From: M55B118 sp964501715
GTDB taxonomy: Bacteria > Bacillota_I > Bacilli_A > Izemoplasmatales > Izemoplasmataceae
Assembly: GCA_964501715.1 (NCBI GenBank)
Contig: CAZCTR010000025.1
Span: 1 to 14,306, forward strand
DNA: 14,306 nucleotides
Reading direction: 5' to 3'
Within the stretch, counting starts at the first letter, position 1; every line of letters starts with the position of its first letter. Made by a program: the position numbers and the translations under genes. The notes beneath the pieces were generated by a model. It ran no database searches. It saw nothing but the letters and a program-made list of their open reading frames with translations, and was not told the DNA's origin. Positions 1-6,368 of the stretch are shown here, piece by piece.

Positions 1-953
1 TCATCGTCATCGTCGTCATCATCGTCGTCATCGTCATCGTTCTCATATTCCTCAAGGTCTTTACGGACGCCATCCTCTTCGATGCTGTAATGATAGACTT
101 TGTTGCCGTCGTCGTCGATGCTGATGGTGAGTTCGACTTCGCCCTCTACGCCGTTGATTTCATATTCGAAGGTGTATTCGATGTCGTCCCCGTTGTTGTC
201 GGAATCACGGGTGAACTCGTATTTGTTGCCATCCTGGGTGGTGATTTCGATGGAGACTTCGTCTTCTTCGACTTCGAATTCAATCTCGAGTTCTGTCAGC
301 ACGCCGTCGATATAGCTTTTGAGTTCCATCTCGAATTCGTATTCGTCATGCTCATCTTCAGTCTCGATTGAAATCTCTACGTAGTCTTCAGAGCCTTCTT
401 TGGCTACGGTTTTCAGGTAAATCTCGTCTTCGCGTTCTTCGACGATGGTCTCGTCTTCATCCTCGTAGTCCGTGTCGACTTCACGTGTACCTTCGACGTC
501 GTATTCGACACCATCAAGGATCAAAGTGCCCTCCAGGTTACCGTCGTCGTCTTCGTTGAGAAGGATGGTGTAGGTTTTGTCTTCGACGGTGTAACGCATG
601 GTGATGTCATAATCGCCCTCCACCTCGAAGTCCTGTTCGACGGTGAATGGGTTTTCCATACCGTTATCCAGGAAGACTTTAAGCCGGTTGAAGTATTCGC
701 TGACTTCTCCGAGTTCCTCTTCAATTCTAAGCATGGTGTCCTCTTCTGTGTGCGCATCGAGTCTCATCACTGAACTACCAGTGGAGGCTGTGTCGGCCTG
801 GACAGGGTTGGACATGAATGCGCCGGCCATGTACGTGGAGTAGGCGAGTGTCTGGTCGGTGCTCATCCCCTCTCTGTCGTTTTCGGTGATGGCGGTGCAG
901 CCTGCGACAAGTGTCACGAGAAGAGTCAGTGTGAATAAAATTTTAAGTTTCAT
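1..953 (-). CDS. Acidic surface lipoprotein with poly-Asp tract, 3' end off the window
   Basis: Reading the minus strand from the ATG at 953 gives 317 open codons that leave the left edge without a stop. The start is preceded by a good ribosome binding site (AAAGGAG). The N-terminus is a lipoprotein signal peptide: K2 and K4, a hydrophobic stretch about residues 5-16, then the lipobox V-A-G-C with Cys19 as the predicted lipidated residue, so the mature protein should sit on the outer face of the membrane. The rest is extremely acidic, with alternating hydrophobic and Glu/Asp/Thr positions that look like beta strands. The acidic motif DDDGN appears twice (roughly residues 135 and 280) in similar strand contexts, suggesting diverged beta repeats. 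Residues 306-317, the last visible, are all Asp. I recognise no family. It lies divergent to a two-component system and shares a control region with it, so it may be a regulon member or accessory sensor; that is inference. Confidence 0.85.
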   Translation of the reverse strand, partial: MKLKILFTLTLLVTLVAGCTAITENDREGMSTDQTLAYSTYMAGAFMSNPVQADTASTGSSVMRLDAHTEEDTMLRIEEELGEVSEYFNRLKVFLDNGMENPFTVEQDFEVEGDYDITMRYTVEDKTYTILLNEDDDGNLEGTLILDGVEYDVEGTREVDTDYEDEDETIVEEREDEIYLKTVAKEGSEDYVEISIETEDEHDEYEFEMELKSYIDGVLTELEIEFEVEEDEVSIEITTQDGNKYEFTRDSDNNGDDIEYTFEYEINGVEGEVELTISIDDDGNKVYHYSIEEDGVRKDLEEYENDDDDDDDDDDDD

Positions 954-999
954 TGTGAATCGCTCCTTTTTGGATTTTGTTTTGTTGATTTGCAGGCAT

Positions 1000-1005
1000 A
1001 GTATA
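1000..1005 (-). promoter_or_regulatory. -10 box of the lipoprotein gene
   Basis: On the minus strand this reads TATACT (5 of 6 to consensus), about 46 bases before the lipoprotein start codon. No good -35 box lies 16-18 bases upstream; the TTCACA-type repeats fill that region instead. This is the usual look of an activator-dependent promoter. Confidence 0.55.
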
Positions 1006-1014
1006 ACCGGGCTA

Positions 1015-1053
1015 TGTGAAAAGAAAGTGAATGTTTTATGAAAGTTCTGTGAA
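1015..1053. promoter_or_regulatory. Four direct repeats at 11-bp pitch, putative OmpR/PhoB-type operator
   Basis: On the minus strand four hexamers follow one another with 5-bp gaps: TTCACA (1053-1048), TTCATA (1042-1037), TTCACT (1031-1026), TTCACA (1020-1015). The start-to-start distance is 11 bp each time, one DNA turn. OmpR/PhoB-family regulators bind such tandem repeats as head-to-tail dimers, and the Bacillus PhoP box is described as TT(A/C/T)A(C/T)A repeated with about 5-bp spacers. The array ends nine bases before the lipoprotein -10 box, so it covers roughly -20 to -60 of that promoter, where an activator would bind. It also lies upstream of the regulator's own promoter. That the adjacent regulator binds here is inferred. 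Confidence 0.65.
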
Positions 1054-1077
1054 AAGATGATATTCCGCATTTCAATG

Positions 1078-1086
1078 TGCTATCAT
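1078..1086 (+). promoter_or_regulatory. Extended -10 promoter of the two-component operon
   Basis: The sequence TGC-TATCAT is an extended -10 element (TGn plus 5 of 6 of TATAAT) located 22 bases before the response regulator start. A convincing -35 is absent. Transcription from it would leave a leader of about 15 bases holding the AGGAGGG ribosome binding site at 1096-1102. Confidence 0.5.
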
Positions 1087-1107
1087 TGAACCAACAGGAG
1101 GGATATC

Positions 1108-1797
1108 GTGAACAGAGTGTTGATCATTGAGGACGAGGTATCGCTCGTCAAGATACTTGGTTCCGTCTTCAAACGGAACGATTTTGAAGTGGACACTGCA
1201 TACAATGGCGAGCAGGGACTTTTGCGGTTCAAGACGAACCCCTATGATTGTGTCGTACTCGATATCACGATGCCGAGGATGGACGGTTGGGAGGTCCTAG
1301 CGGAAATCCGCCGCCGAAGCGATGTGCCTGTTGTCATGATGACGGCCCTTTCGGGGGAGGACTATGAATTGAAAGGCTACGACATGAAAGCCGATGATTA
1401 TGTGACCAAGCCTTTCTCCCCGAAGGTGCTCGTAGCGAAAGTCAGAAACCTTGTCGAAAGGTATGAAGGCGGCTTCCAAGAGAAGAAACACACCTTGCAT
1501 GTCGGAGAACTCACCATCGACAAGGATAAGCATGTTGTGAAGATCCAGAAGAGAACGCTTGATTTATCGAAAAAGGAATTCGACCTTTTGGTTTTTCTGA
1601 TTGAACAGAAAGGTTTCACTGTATCCCGTGACCAGATTTTGGAACACGTCTGGGGTTATGACGCGTTCGTGGGTGAACGCGTTGTCGACGCTTTCATCAA
1701 AAGTGTGCGCAAGAAACTGACCCCTCCTTATTCCAGCATGATCAAGACCGTGAGAGGCGTTGGCTACCGCCTCGATGAGGAGGCGCTCGATGAATAG
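1108..1797 (+). CDS. OmpR/PhoB-family response regulator
   Basis: A 229-residue two-domain transcription factor. The N-terminal receiver domain (about 1-115) has the acidic pocket E9-D10, phospho-acceptor Asp52 in V-L-D-I-T-M-P, the switch Thr79 and the conserved Lys101 in K-P-F. The C-terminal domain (about 130-229) is a winged helix of the Trans_reg_C type, with the characteristic ending R-G-V-G-Y-R. The start is GTG, five bases after AGGAGGG. It should be phosphorylated by the sensor kinase encoded directly downstream, whose ATG at 1790 overlaps this gene's stop by 8 bp, implying translational coupling. Upstream lie four 11-bp-spaced direct repeats suited to this DNA-binding family, so autoregulation and control of the divergent lipoprotein are plausible. 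The class (PhoB, VanR, WalR and others) cannot be resolved by eye, so I give no symbol. Confidence 0.95.
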   Translation: MNRVLIIEDEVSLVKILGSVFKRNDFEVDTAYNGEQGLLRFKTNPYDCVVLDITMPRMDGWEVLAEIRRRSDVPVVMMTALSGEDYELKGYDMKADDYVTKPFSPKVLVAKVRNLVERYEGGFQEKKHTLHVGELTIDKDKHVVKIQKRTLDLSKKEFDLLVFLIEQKGFTVSRDQILEHVWGYDAFVGERVVDAFIKSVRKKLTPPYSSMIKTVRGVGYRLDEEALDE

Positions 1798-3529
1798 GTC
1801 AAGTGTCTCTTTGAAAATCTTTTACCGCACGCTTCTTTTGTTCCTCATCATCATCGCCCTTCAGGTCATCTTTTTCACCTTCATGTTCGAATCTTTCCAT
1901 GAAAACCGTCGCATTGGCGCGATGCAACAAGCCATCCACGAGACAAGCGAGACTGTCGAGACGAGTGCCGCCGGCCGCATGGAGACTCTTCTCAGCCGTT
2001 TCAGCGAGGATGAGGGTGTCTATACTGAAGCCCTCGACCTCTCAAGCGAAACATTGTTCACTGCTTCAAGGAGCGCCACATTCACCCTGGCCTCAAGAGA
2101 AATCGTGATCCCCCCCTACGTGGAACGTTCCTTACATGATGATATTTTCGAGGTCGGGGCGAACATCGACCGTGTGCAACTGGCTTCTCATGTCAGTGAG
2201 CCGATCTACTTCCCGGTTGAAATCGTGATTCGCGGAGACGTGCATACTTACGACATGGATAGTGACCTTTTGAACATCGGAAACGTCTTTGATTTCGAAG
2301 GAACGCTCGAGACGCATAATGACCGTCTTATCACGGCAGTCGAGCGAAGCGATGAACATTTCGCTTCCCTTCAGCAGATCGTCGTCGGATATCTGGTCAA
2401 TGAGGATACAGAGACATACTCATATAATGAGAACGGCCGTGAAGGTGAATACTTCAAAACCGAGAACGCCTTCGGAGATTACTATGTCTTCATCACCCCC
2501 CTTGAAGTCAACAACATTTCATACACCCTTTTCACCGTCATGCCGATCGAACCGGTCTACACCTTTGTCTCCGATGTGCTCCTATTCCTCGGGATCACCA
2601 CCCTCATCACCCTCGCTTTGTTGGCTGGATTGACCTATTTGAACGCCAGAAGCATCGCCCGTCCACTCAAGGAGCTCAGCAAAGCGGTCAGCCGTATCGC
2701 AGCGCTTGATTTCACCCCTTCTGTCAGGGTGAAGGGGCATGACGAGATTGCCACTCTATCAAAAGATATAAACACCATGCGCAACAACCTAGAAGAGAAC
2801 ATGAAACGGTTGAATGCACAAAACACCAGACTTAAAGAGAGTCTCGAACGTGAAAACAGTCTTGACAAGGACCGCAAGGATTTCATCGCCTCACTATCTC
2901 ATGAGATCAAGACACCACTCTCCGTCATCGAGGCAAGCAGTGAGGCGCTTCGCGATGGTGTTTTCGAGACCGAAGAAGAAAATCAAGAACAACTTAGGCT
3001 CATACAACAGGAAATCCAGAAAGCGAAAACCCTGATTGAGGGCATCATGGACACTTACAAAGTCGACCGTCCGAGTTACCTTCAATCGTTCAAGCCGATC
3101 GACCTCTATACCATTGTGAAAGAAACGGTTCAAGACAGTCGACCAATACTTGACAAGAACGGACTCACTGAGACGCTTGAAGGAGAGCCCCTCAGAATAG
3201 AGGGGGATCATGATAAACTCAGACTCGCCTTATCGAACCTTCTCACAAACGCAGCCAATCATACAGAAAAAGGCGGTCGTGTGACCATCAAAGTGATTAA
3301 GACCAACCGTGATGATGTGAGTCTCATTATGGAGAATGCCCCATCCACTATGGACGAGTCCATCATCCAAGCGTTCGACGAACAGAAGACACTGGATCGC
3401 GCGAGCAAAAAAGGGACGGGTGTCGGACTTCATATCGTCCGTCTTGTACTCGATCAGCACAAAGCCCATGCGATGTTTGAAAACACGGACGAAGGCGTCC
3501 GCTTCAAAGCTGTCTTCAAAAGCGCATGA
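1790..3529 (+). CDS. Membrane sensor histidine kinase
   Basis: 579 residues, starting at ATG 1790, which follows GAGGAGG (1777-1783); an in-frame TTG at 1760 exists but has weaker signals. Order of parts: TM1 (about 10-32), a long extracytoplasmic region (about 33-255) that matches no sensor domain I know, TM2 (about 260-284), HAMP linker (about 285-340), a short coiled coil, then the HisKA dimerisation helix with phospho-acceptor His371 in S-H-E-I-K-T-P. The HATPase domain has the N box (about 481-491) and the glycine-rich lid box G-T-G-V-G-L (542-547). The usual D-x-G adenine-binding box reads N516-A-P, a small departure. It is the partner of the regulator encoded upstream. The roughly 220-residue outer domain should sense an envelope or extracellular signal, possibly together with the divergent lipoprotein; this last point is speculation. 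Confidence 0.95.
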   Translation: MNRSSVSLKIFYRTLLLFLIIIALQVIFFTFMFESFHENRRIGAMQQAIHETSETVETSAAGRMETLLSRFSEDEGVYTEALDLSSETLFTASRSATFTLASREIVIPPYVERSLHDDIFEVGANIDRVQLASHVSEPIYFPVEIVIRGDVHTYDMDSDLLNIGNVFDFEGTLETHNDRLITAVERSDEHFASLQQIVVGYLVNEDTETYSYNENGREGEYFKTENAFGDYYVFITPLEVNNISYTLFTVMPIEPVYTFVSDVLLFLGITTLITLALLAGLTYLNARSIARPLKELSKAVSRIAALDFTPSVRVKGHDEIATLSKDINTMRNNLEENMKRLNAQNTRLKESLERENSLDKDRKDFIASLSHEIKTPLSVIEASSEALRDGVFETEEENQEQLRLIQQEIQKAKTLIEGIMDTYKVDRPSYLQSFKPIDLYTIVKETVQDSRPILDKNGLTETLEGEPLRIEGDHDKLRLALSNLLTNAANHTEKGGRVTIKVIKTNRDDVSLIMENAPSTMDESIIQAFDEQKTLDRASKKGTGVGLHIVRLVLDQHKAHAMFENTDEGVRFKAVFKSA

Positions 3530-3552
3530 AAAAAACCCGCGAAAGCGGGTTT
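3529..3552 (-). terminator. Terminator between convergent kinase and aminomutase genes
   Basis: AAACCCGC (3533-3540), loop GAAA, GCGGGTTT (3545-3552). Read on the minus strand the stem is followed by seven T, so it is a good intrinsic terminator for the aminomutase gene, whose stop lies two bases before it. On the plus strand the stem is followed by only a short T stretch, so it may also weakly end the kinase transcript. Confidence 0.8.
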
Positions 3553-3554
3553 CC

Positions 3555-4832
3555 TCATTTGTCCCCATGATAATCCAACACGGCTTTCTTTATATCCATC
3601 GTCGGATGGTTCTCATGTTTTAACACTTTGCCTTCCCATGTGCGGATGGTGAAATGGTCCTTGCCTCGTGAGACCAGGTATTCCGGAAGGATCGGGGTCT
3701 TTCCGTTCCCACCGGGCGCATTCACGATGTAGGTGGGGATCGCCATGCCTGACGTATAGCCCCGCAGGTACTCCATGATCTCCAATCCGTCATCGATTGA
3801 CGTATTGAAGTGGTGGGTTCCCTTCACGGGTTTCGCGTGGAAGATGTAGTAGGGTTTGACCCTGATTTGAAGCAGCGCCTGGTTGAGTCGGCGCATCACG
3901 AACTTGTCGTTGTTCACGCCATTCAGCAGGACCGCCTGATTGCCGAGGGGGATGCCCGCATTCGCGAGTCGCTCACACGCCATTTTCGATTCTTCAGTGA
4001 TCTCGCGGGGATGGTTGATGTGGGTGTTGATGTAGACCGGGTGGTATTGCTTGAGCATGTCTGCGAGTTCTTCTGTGATGCGCTGGGGCATGGTGACGAG
4101 CGTGCGGCTTCCTATGCGGATGATTTCGACATGTTCAATCTCCTGGATTGATTTCACGATCCATTCGAGCCTTTTTAGGGGAAGCGTGAGCGGATCGCCG
4201 CCCGTGATGAGCACATCCCGGATCTCCGGGTTCTCGCGGATGTATTGGAAGGATTCCTCGAGCGCCTCAGTGCTTGTGGCCAGATCCTCGGTGCCGATGT
4301 TGCGGCGCCGTTGGCAGTATCTGCAATACATGGCGCATTCGTTGGTCACGTTCACGATGAGCCTGTCCGGATAACGGCGCGTGATGGACCCTGCCGGGTT
4401 GGTCTTTGATTCACCCATGGGGTCGAGAGTGCCGTCATGGTCAAGCACCTCCAGATAGGATGGCATCGCCATCAATTTGATCGGATCGAACACGGCCTTC
4501 GGATCGATCAGTGAGAGGTAGTAAGGAGAGACCGCCCATCTGAATTTTTCGTTTATCTTTTTGATCGAAGCGATTTCGTCCTTGGTCAGCGAAAGGATCC
4601 TGCTGAGTGTCTCTTCATCATTGATGCGGTTCTTGAGCTGCCACTTGTAGTCGTTCCAATCCGATTCACTTCCACCAAGGACATCCAGAATCCGCTTTTT
4701 TCTTTCCTTCAGGATTTCTTGCATCTCAAGCCCTGTCGGCAGAGATTCCTTGATGTCAAGATAATCCCTTATACTGTCTTTCAAAGCACCGGCCCTTTCC
4801 AGGGCCGCCTGCCTCATATCATCATTCATCAT
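3555..4832 (-). CDS. eam: Glutamate 2,3-aminomutase (KamA-family radical SAM/PLP enzyme)
   Basis: 425 residues. The radical SAM cluster motif is C166-x3-C170-x2-C173. The PLP lysine is K378 in G-G-N-G-K-T-P. In lysine 2,3-aminomutase of Clostridium subterminale the substrate's side-chain amine is held by Asp293 and Asp330, seven residues before PLP-Lys337. Here the aligned residues are Lys334 and Asn371, with the same spacings (37 and 7). From memory, Lys and Asn at these sites mark glutamate 2,3-aminomutase, which turns L-glutamate into beta-glutamate, a compatible solute. No ablB-type acetyltransferase lies nearby, which also argues against the acetyl-beta-lysine pathway. I start at ATG 4832, after AAAGGA; in-frame ATGs upstream fall near or before the predicted transcription start. 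The enzyme is cytosolic and should be oxygen-sensitive. Automatic annotation may label it lysine 2,3-aminomutase. Confidence 0.85.
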   Translation of the reverse strand: MMNDDMRQAALERAGALKDSIRDYLDIKESLPTGLEMQEILKERKKRILDVLGGSESDWNDYKWQLKNRINDEETLSRILSLTKDEIASIKKINEKFRWAVSPYYLSLIDPKAVFDPIKLMAMPSYLEVLDHDGTLDPMGESKTNPAGSITRRYPDRLIVNVTNECAMYCRYCQRRRNIGTEDLATSTEALEESFQYIRENPEIRDVLITGGDPLTLPLKRLEWIVKSIQEIEHVEIIRIGSRTLVTMPQRITEELADMLKQYHPVYINTHINHPREITEESKMACERLANAGIPLGNQAVLLNGVNNDKFVMRRLNQALLQIRVKPYYIFHAKPVKGTHHFNTSIDDGLEIMEYLRGYTSGMAIPTYIVNAPGGNGKTPILPEYLVSRGKDHFTIRTWEGKVLKHENHPTMDIKKAVLDYHGDK

Positions 4833-4860
4833 TACACATCCTTTCATCGGGTTCACCCCC

Positions 4861-4888
4861 ATTATACCTAAAATGGGCGGTTTTACAA
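4861..4888 (-). promoter_or_regulatory. Promoter of the aminomutase gene
   Basis: On the minus strand TTGTAA (4888-4883), a 16-base spacer, then a perfect TATAAT (4866-4861). Transcription would start around 4853, which supports the aminomutase start at 4832 and argues against the longer upstream reading frame. Confidence 0.7.
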
Positions 4889-4905
4889 AATTGAGGAGGG
4901 TCAGC

Positions 4906-5271
4906 ATGGACGTCAAACTGAAAAAGCAGATTGAAAAACTCGCCAAGCACAACCGCCGCATGTATGCGGCGGAATTCGAGCACGCTGAAAAAACAGGGGT
5001 GCGGCATTTCCCGAACAAGAAGTATTTCAAGGAACTCAAAAAACAGAAGAAACTGCTTGCCTCCATGAGGGCCTCAGAACTGCGCCCTATCCTTCATGCC
5101 CTTTATGCGGTAAGCGACGAACTGACCAGGCCGAAACAGCTCAAACCGTCGTTCATCGACCGTGCGAGCAAAGAAGAGGCTGTCGAGATGATGCTTTCGA
5201 TGCGTTATCTTCATGAATTCCTTGATGAGATTCTCGAGAAAGACATCGGGGGCGGGCCGGACACCCTCTGA
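4906..5271 (+). CDS. Unrecognised 121-residue protein
   Basis: I do not recognise this protein. The start is the ATG at 4906, well placed after GAGGAGGG (4893-4900); an in-frame ATG at 4873 has no such site. The N-terminal half (residues 1-58) is strongly basic and probably helical, rich in Lys and Arg, with the segment around N-K-K-Y-F-K-E-L-K-K at 37-46. The C-terminal half (about 59-112) is more mixed, with a probable amphipathic helix rich in Met, Leu and Glu at 89-112, and the tail ends in G-G-G-P-D-T-L. There is no signal peptide, membrane segment or metal motif. It is divergent from the aminomutase gene across 73 bp, and carbamate kinase follows 74 bp downstream on the same strand. The strong ribosome site and normal composition argue for a real small cytosolic protein, perhaps nucleic-acid or ribosome binding because of its charge, but that is a guess. 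Confidence 0.8.
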   Translation: MDVKLKKQIEKLAKHNRRMYAAEFEHAEKTGVRHFPNKKYFKELKKQKKLLASMRASELRPILHALYAVSDELTRPKQLKPSFIDRASKEEAVEMMLSMRYLHEFLDEILEKDIGGGPDTL

Positions 5272-5286
5272 ATATTCATCCAGCTC

Positions 5287-5321
5287 TTGACTTTGTAAGC
5301 GTTATCGGTCATAGTTTTAAT
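5287..5321 (+). promoter_or_regulatory. Candidate promoter of carbamate kinase
   Basis: Two overlapping readings, each with a 17-base spacer: TTGACT (5287-5292) with CATAGT (5310-5315), or TTGTAA (5293-5298) with TTTAAT (5316-5321). Neither is perfect. It suggests that carbamate kinase can be transcribed separately from the preceding small gene, after which I see no terminator. Confidence 0.45.
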
Positions 5322-5345
5322 AGAATGCCTACAAGGAGGAACCCT

Positions 5346-6278
5346 ATGAGAATCGTAGTGGCACTGGGCGGGAACGCCCTTGGAAACACCCCGGAAGAAC
5401 AAAAGGAGCTCGTCAAGCACACCGCTGCAAGCGTCGCGGATCTGATCGAAGCGGGTCACGAGGTGAGTGTCGTCCATGGCAACGGACCACAAGTCGGCAT
5501 GATCCAAAGCGCCTTTGATGAAGCCGCAAGACGCAAGGATAACATCCCTGTGATGCCCCTTCCCGAATGCGGCTCGATGAGCCAGGGGTATATCGGCTTC
5601 CATCTTCAAAACGCCGTGCGCAACGCTTTGGACGAACGCGGAATGGACCGTGACATCGCGACCATCGTCACACAGACGGTCGTCGACAAGGAGGATGAAG
5701 CGTTCAAGGAACCATCCAAACCGATCGGCGCCTTTTATTCCGAGGAAGTCATCCGCACCTTGCAAAAGGAGACGGGACTGCCCTACATCGAGGATAGCGG
5801 AAGGGGGTACCGCTTCGTTGTAGCAAGCCCCAAACCCACAGACATCCTCGAACGCAACAGCATCCAGACCTTGATCGATAAAGGCAGCGTCGTCATCGCC
5901 GCGGGCGGTGGGGGGATTCCCGTCATCAAGGAAAACGGCACCTACAAGGGCGTCCCCGCCGTCATCGACAAGGACGCCTCAAGCGCCCTTCTTGCCGAGA
6001 TCATCGATGCGGATGCGTTCATCATCCTCACCGCCGTCCCCAAAGTCATGGTCAACTTCAACACCCCAAAACAAAAAGAAATCGCCCGCATGAACATCGA
6101 AGAGGCGAAAGCCTACATCGACGAGGGGCAGTTCGCTAAAGGCAGCATGCTGCCGAAGGTCGAGGCGGCCATCGAGTTCGTGCGAAGAAAACCCGGATCC
6201 CGTGCGATCATAGCGGCGCTCGAGGACGCGAAGGATGCGCTTGATGGCACCACCGGCACCATCATCACGAAAGAATAG
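5346..6278 (+). CDS. arcC: Carbamate kinase
   Basis: 310 residues, the usual length of the family. It transfers phosphate from carbamoyl phosphate to ADP, giving ATP, CO2 and ammonia, normally the last step of arginine, citrulline or agmatine fermentation. It has the amino acid kinase fold signatures: V-A-L-G-G-N-A-L at 4-11, V-H-G-N-G-P-Q-V-G at 43-51, the A-A-G-G-G-G-I-P-V segment near 190, D-K-D-x-A-S near 210, and G-S-M-L-P-K-V near 260. The start is ATG 5346 after AAGGAGG; an in-frame ATG at 5325 precedes the ribosome site and would not be used. No arcA, arcB, agmatine deiminase or transporter gene lies in the window, so the source of carbamoyl phosphate is not visible. The gene has its own terminator, so it looks monocistronic or the last gene after the small upstream one. 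Cytosolic. Confidence 0.95.
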   Translation: MRIVVALGGNALGNTPEEQKELVKHTAASVADLIEAGHEVSVVHGNGPQVGMIQSAFDEAARRKDNIPVMPLPECGSMSQGYIGFHLQNAVRNALDERGMDRDIATIVTQTVVDKEDEAFKEPSKPIGAFYSEEVIRTLQKETGLPYIEDSGRGYRFVVASPKPTDILERNSIQTLIDKGSVVIAAGGGGIPVIKENGTYKGVPAVIDKDASSALLAEIIDADAFIILTAVPKVMVNFNTPKQKEIARMNIEEAKAYIDEGQFAKGSMLPKVEAAIEFVRRKPGSRAIIAALEDAKDALDGTTGTIITKE

Positions 6279-6301
6279 TGTCCCTTACGGGGCACTTTTT
6301 C
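6277..6301 (+). terminator. arcC: Terminator of carbamate kinase
   Basis: AGTGTCCC (6277-6284), loop TTAC, GGGGCACT (6289-6296), then TTTT. The stem is 8 bp with one G-T pair and begins inside the stop codon of the gene. Confidence 0.85.
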
Positions 6302-6313
6302 TTCGGCCTATGG

Positions 6314-6343
6314 TTGGTAAAAACCGGGCATATCTAGTATCAT
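6314..6343 (+). promoter_or_regulatory. Promoter of the fructose-6-phosphate aldolase-type gene
   Basis: TTGGTA (6314-6319), an 18-base spacer, then TATCAT (6338-6343). It lies just after the carbamate kinase terminator and about 25 bases before the aldolase start, so the gene is its own unit. Confidence 0.5.
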
Positions 6344-6368
6344 GAAAGTAGTAAAGGAGGTGTGGAAC

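Noticed and set aside
1..38. Trinucleotide run at the left edge as a non-coding microsatellite or CRISPR-like repeat
   Set aside because: It is in frame with the lipoprotein and codes for Asp only; there are no spacers.
90..843. Several open frames on the plus strand and one on the minus strand (521-757) in other frames
   Set aside because: They lie over the lipoprotein frame, have no ribosome sites and have low-complexity composition caused by the GAY/GAR-rich codons of the real gene.
1760..1789. Sensor kinase start at the TTG at 1760
   Set aside because: The ATG at 1790 has GAGGAGG at the right distance and a normal N-terminus just before TM1.
3555..4832. Lysine 2,3-aminomutase (ablA/kamA) assignment
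   Set aside because: Both lysine-binding aspartates are replaced by Lys334 and Asn371, and no ablB partner is nearby.
4833..5066. N-terminal extension of the aminomutase to an ATG at 5066
   Set aside because: It would run through the aminomutase promoter and the opposing 121-residue gene, and the added residues are Cys/Phe/Ser-rich antisense-like sequence not found in the family.
5211..5765. 184-codon open frame on the minus strand
   Set aside because: It is antisense to the 5' part of carbamate kinase and the 3' end of the preceding small gene and matches nothing.
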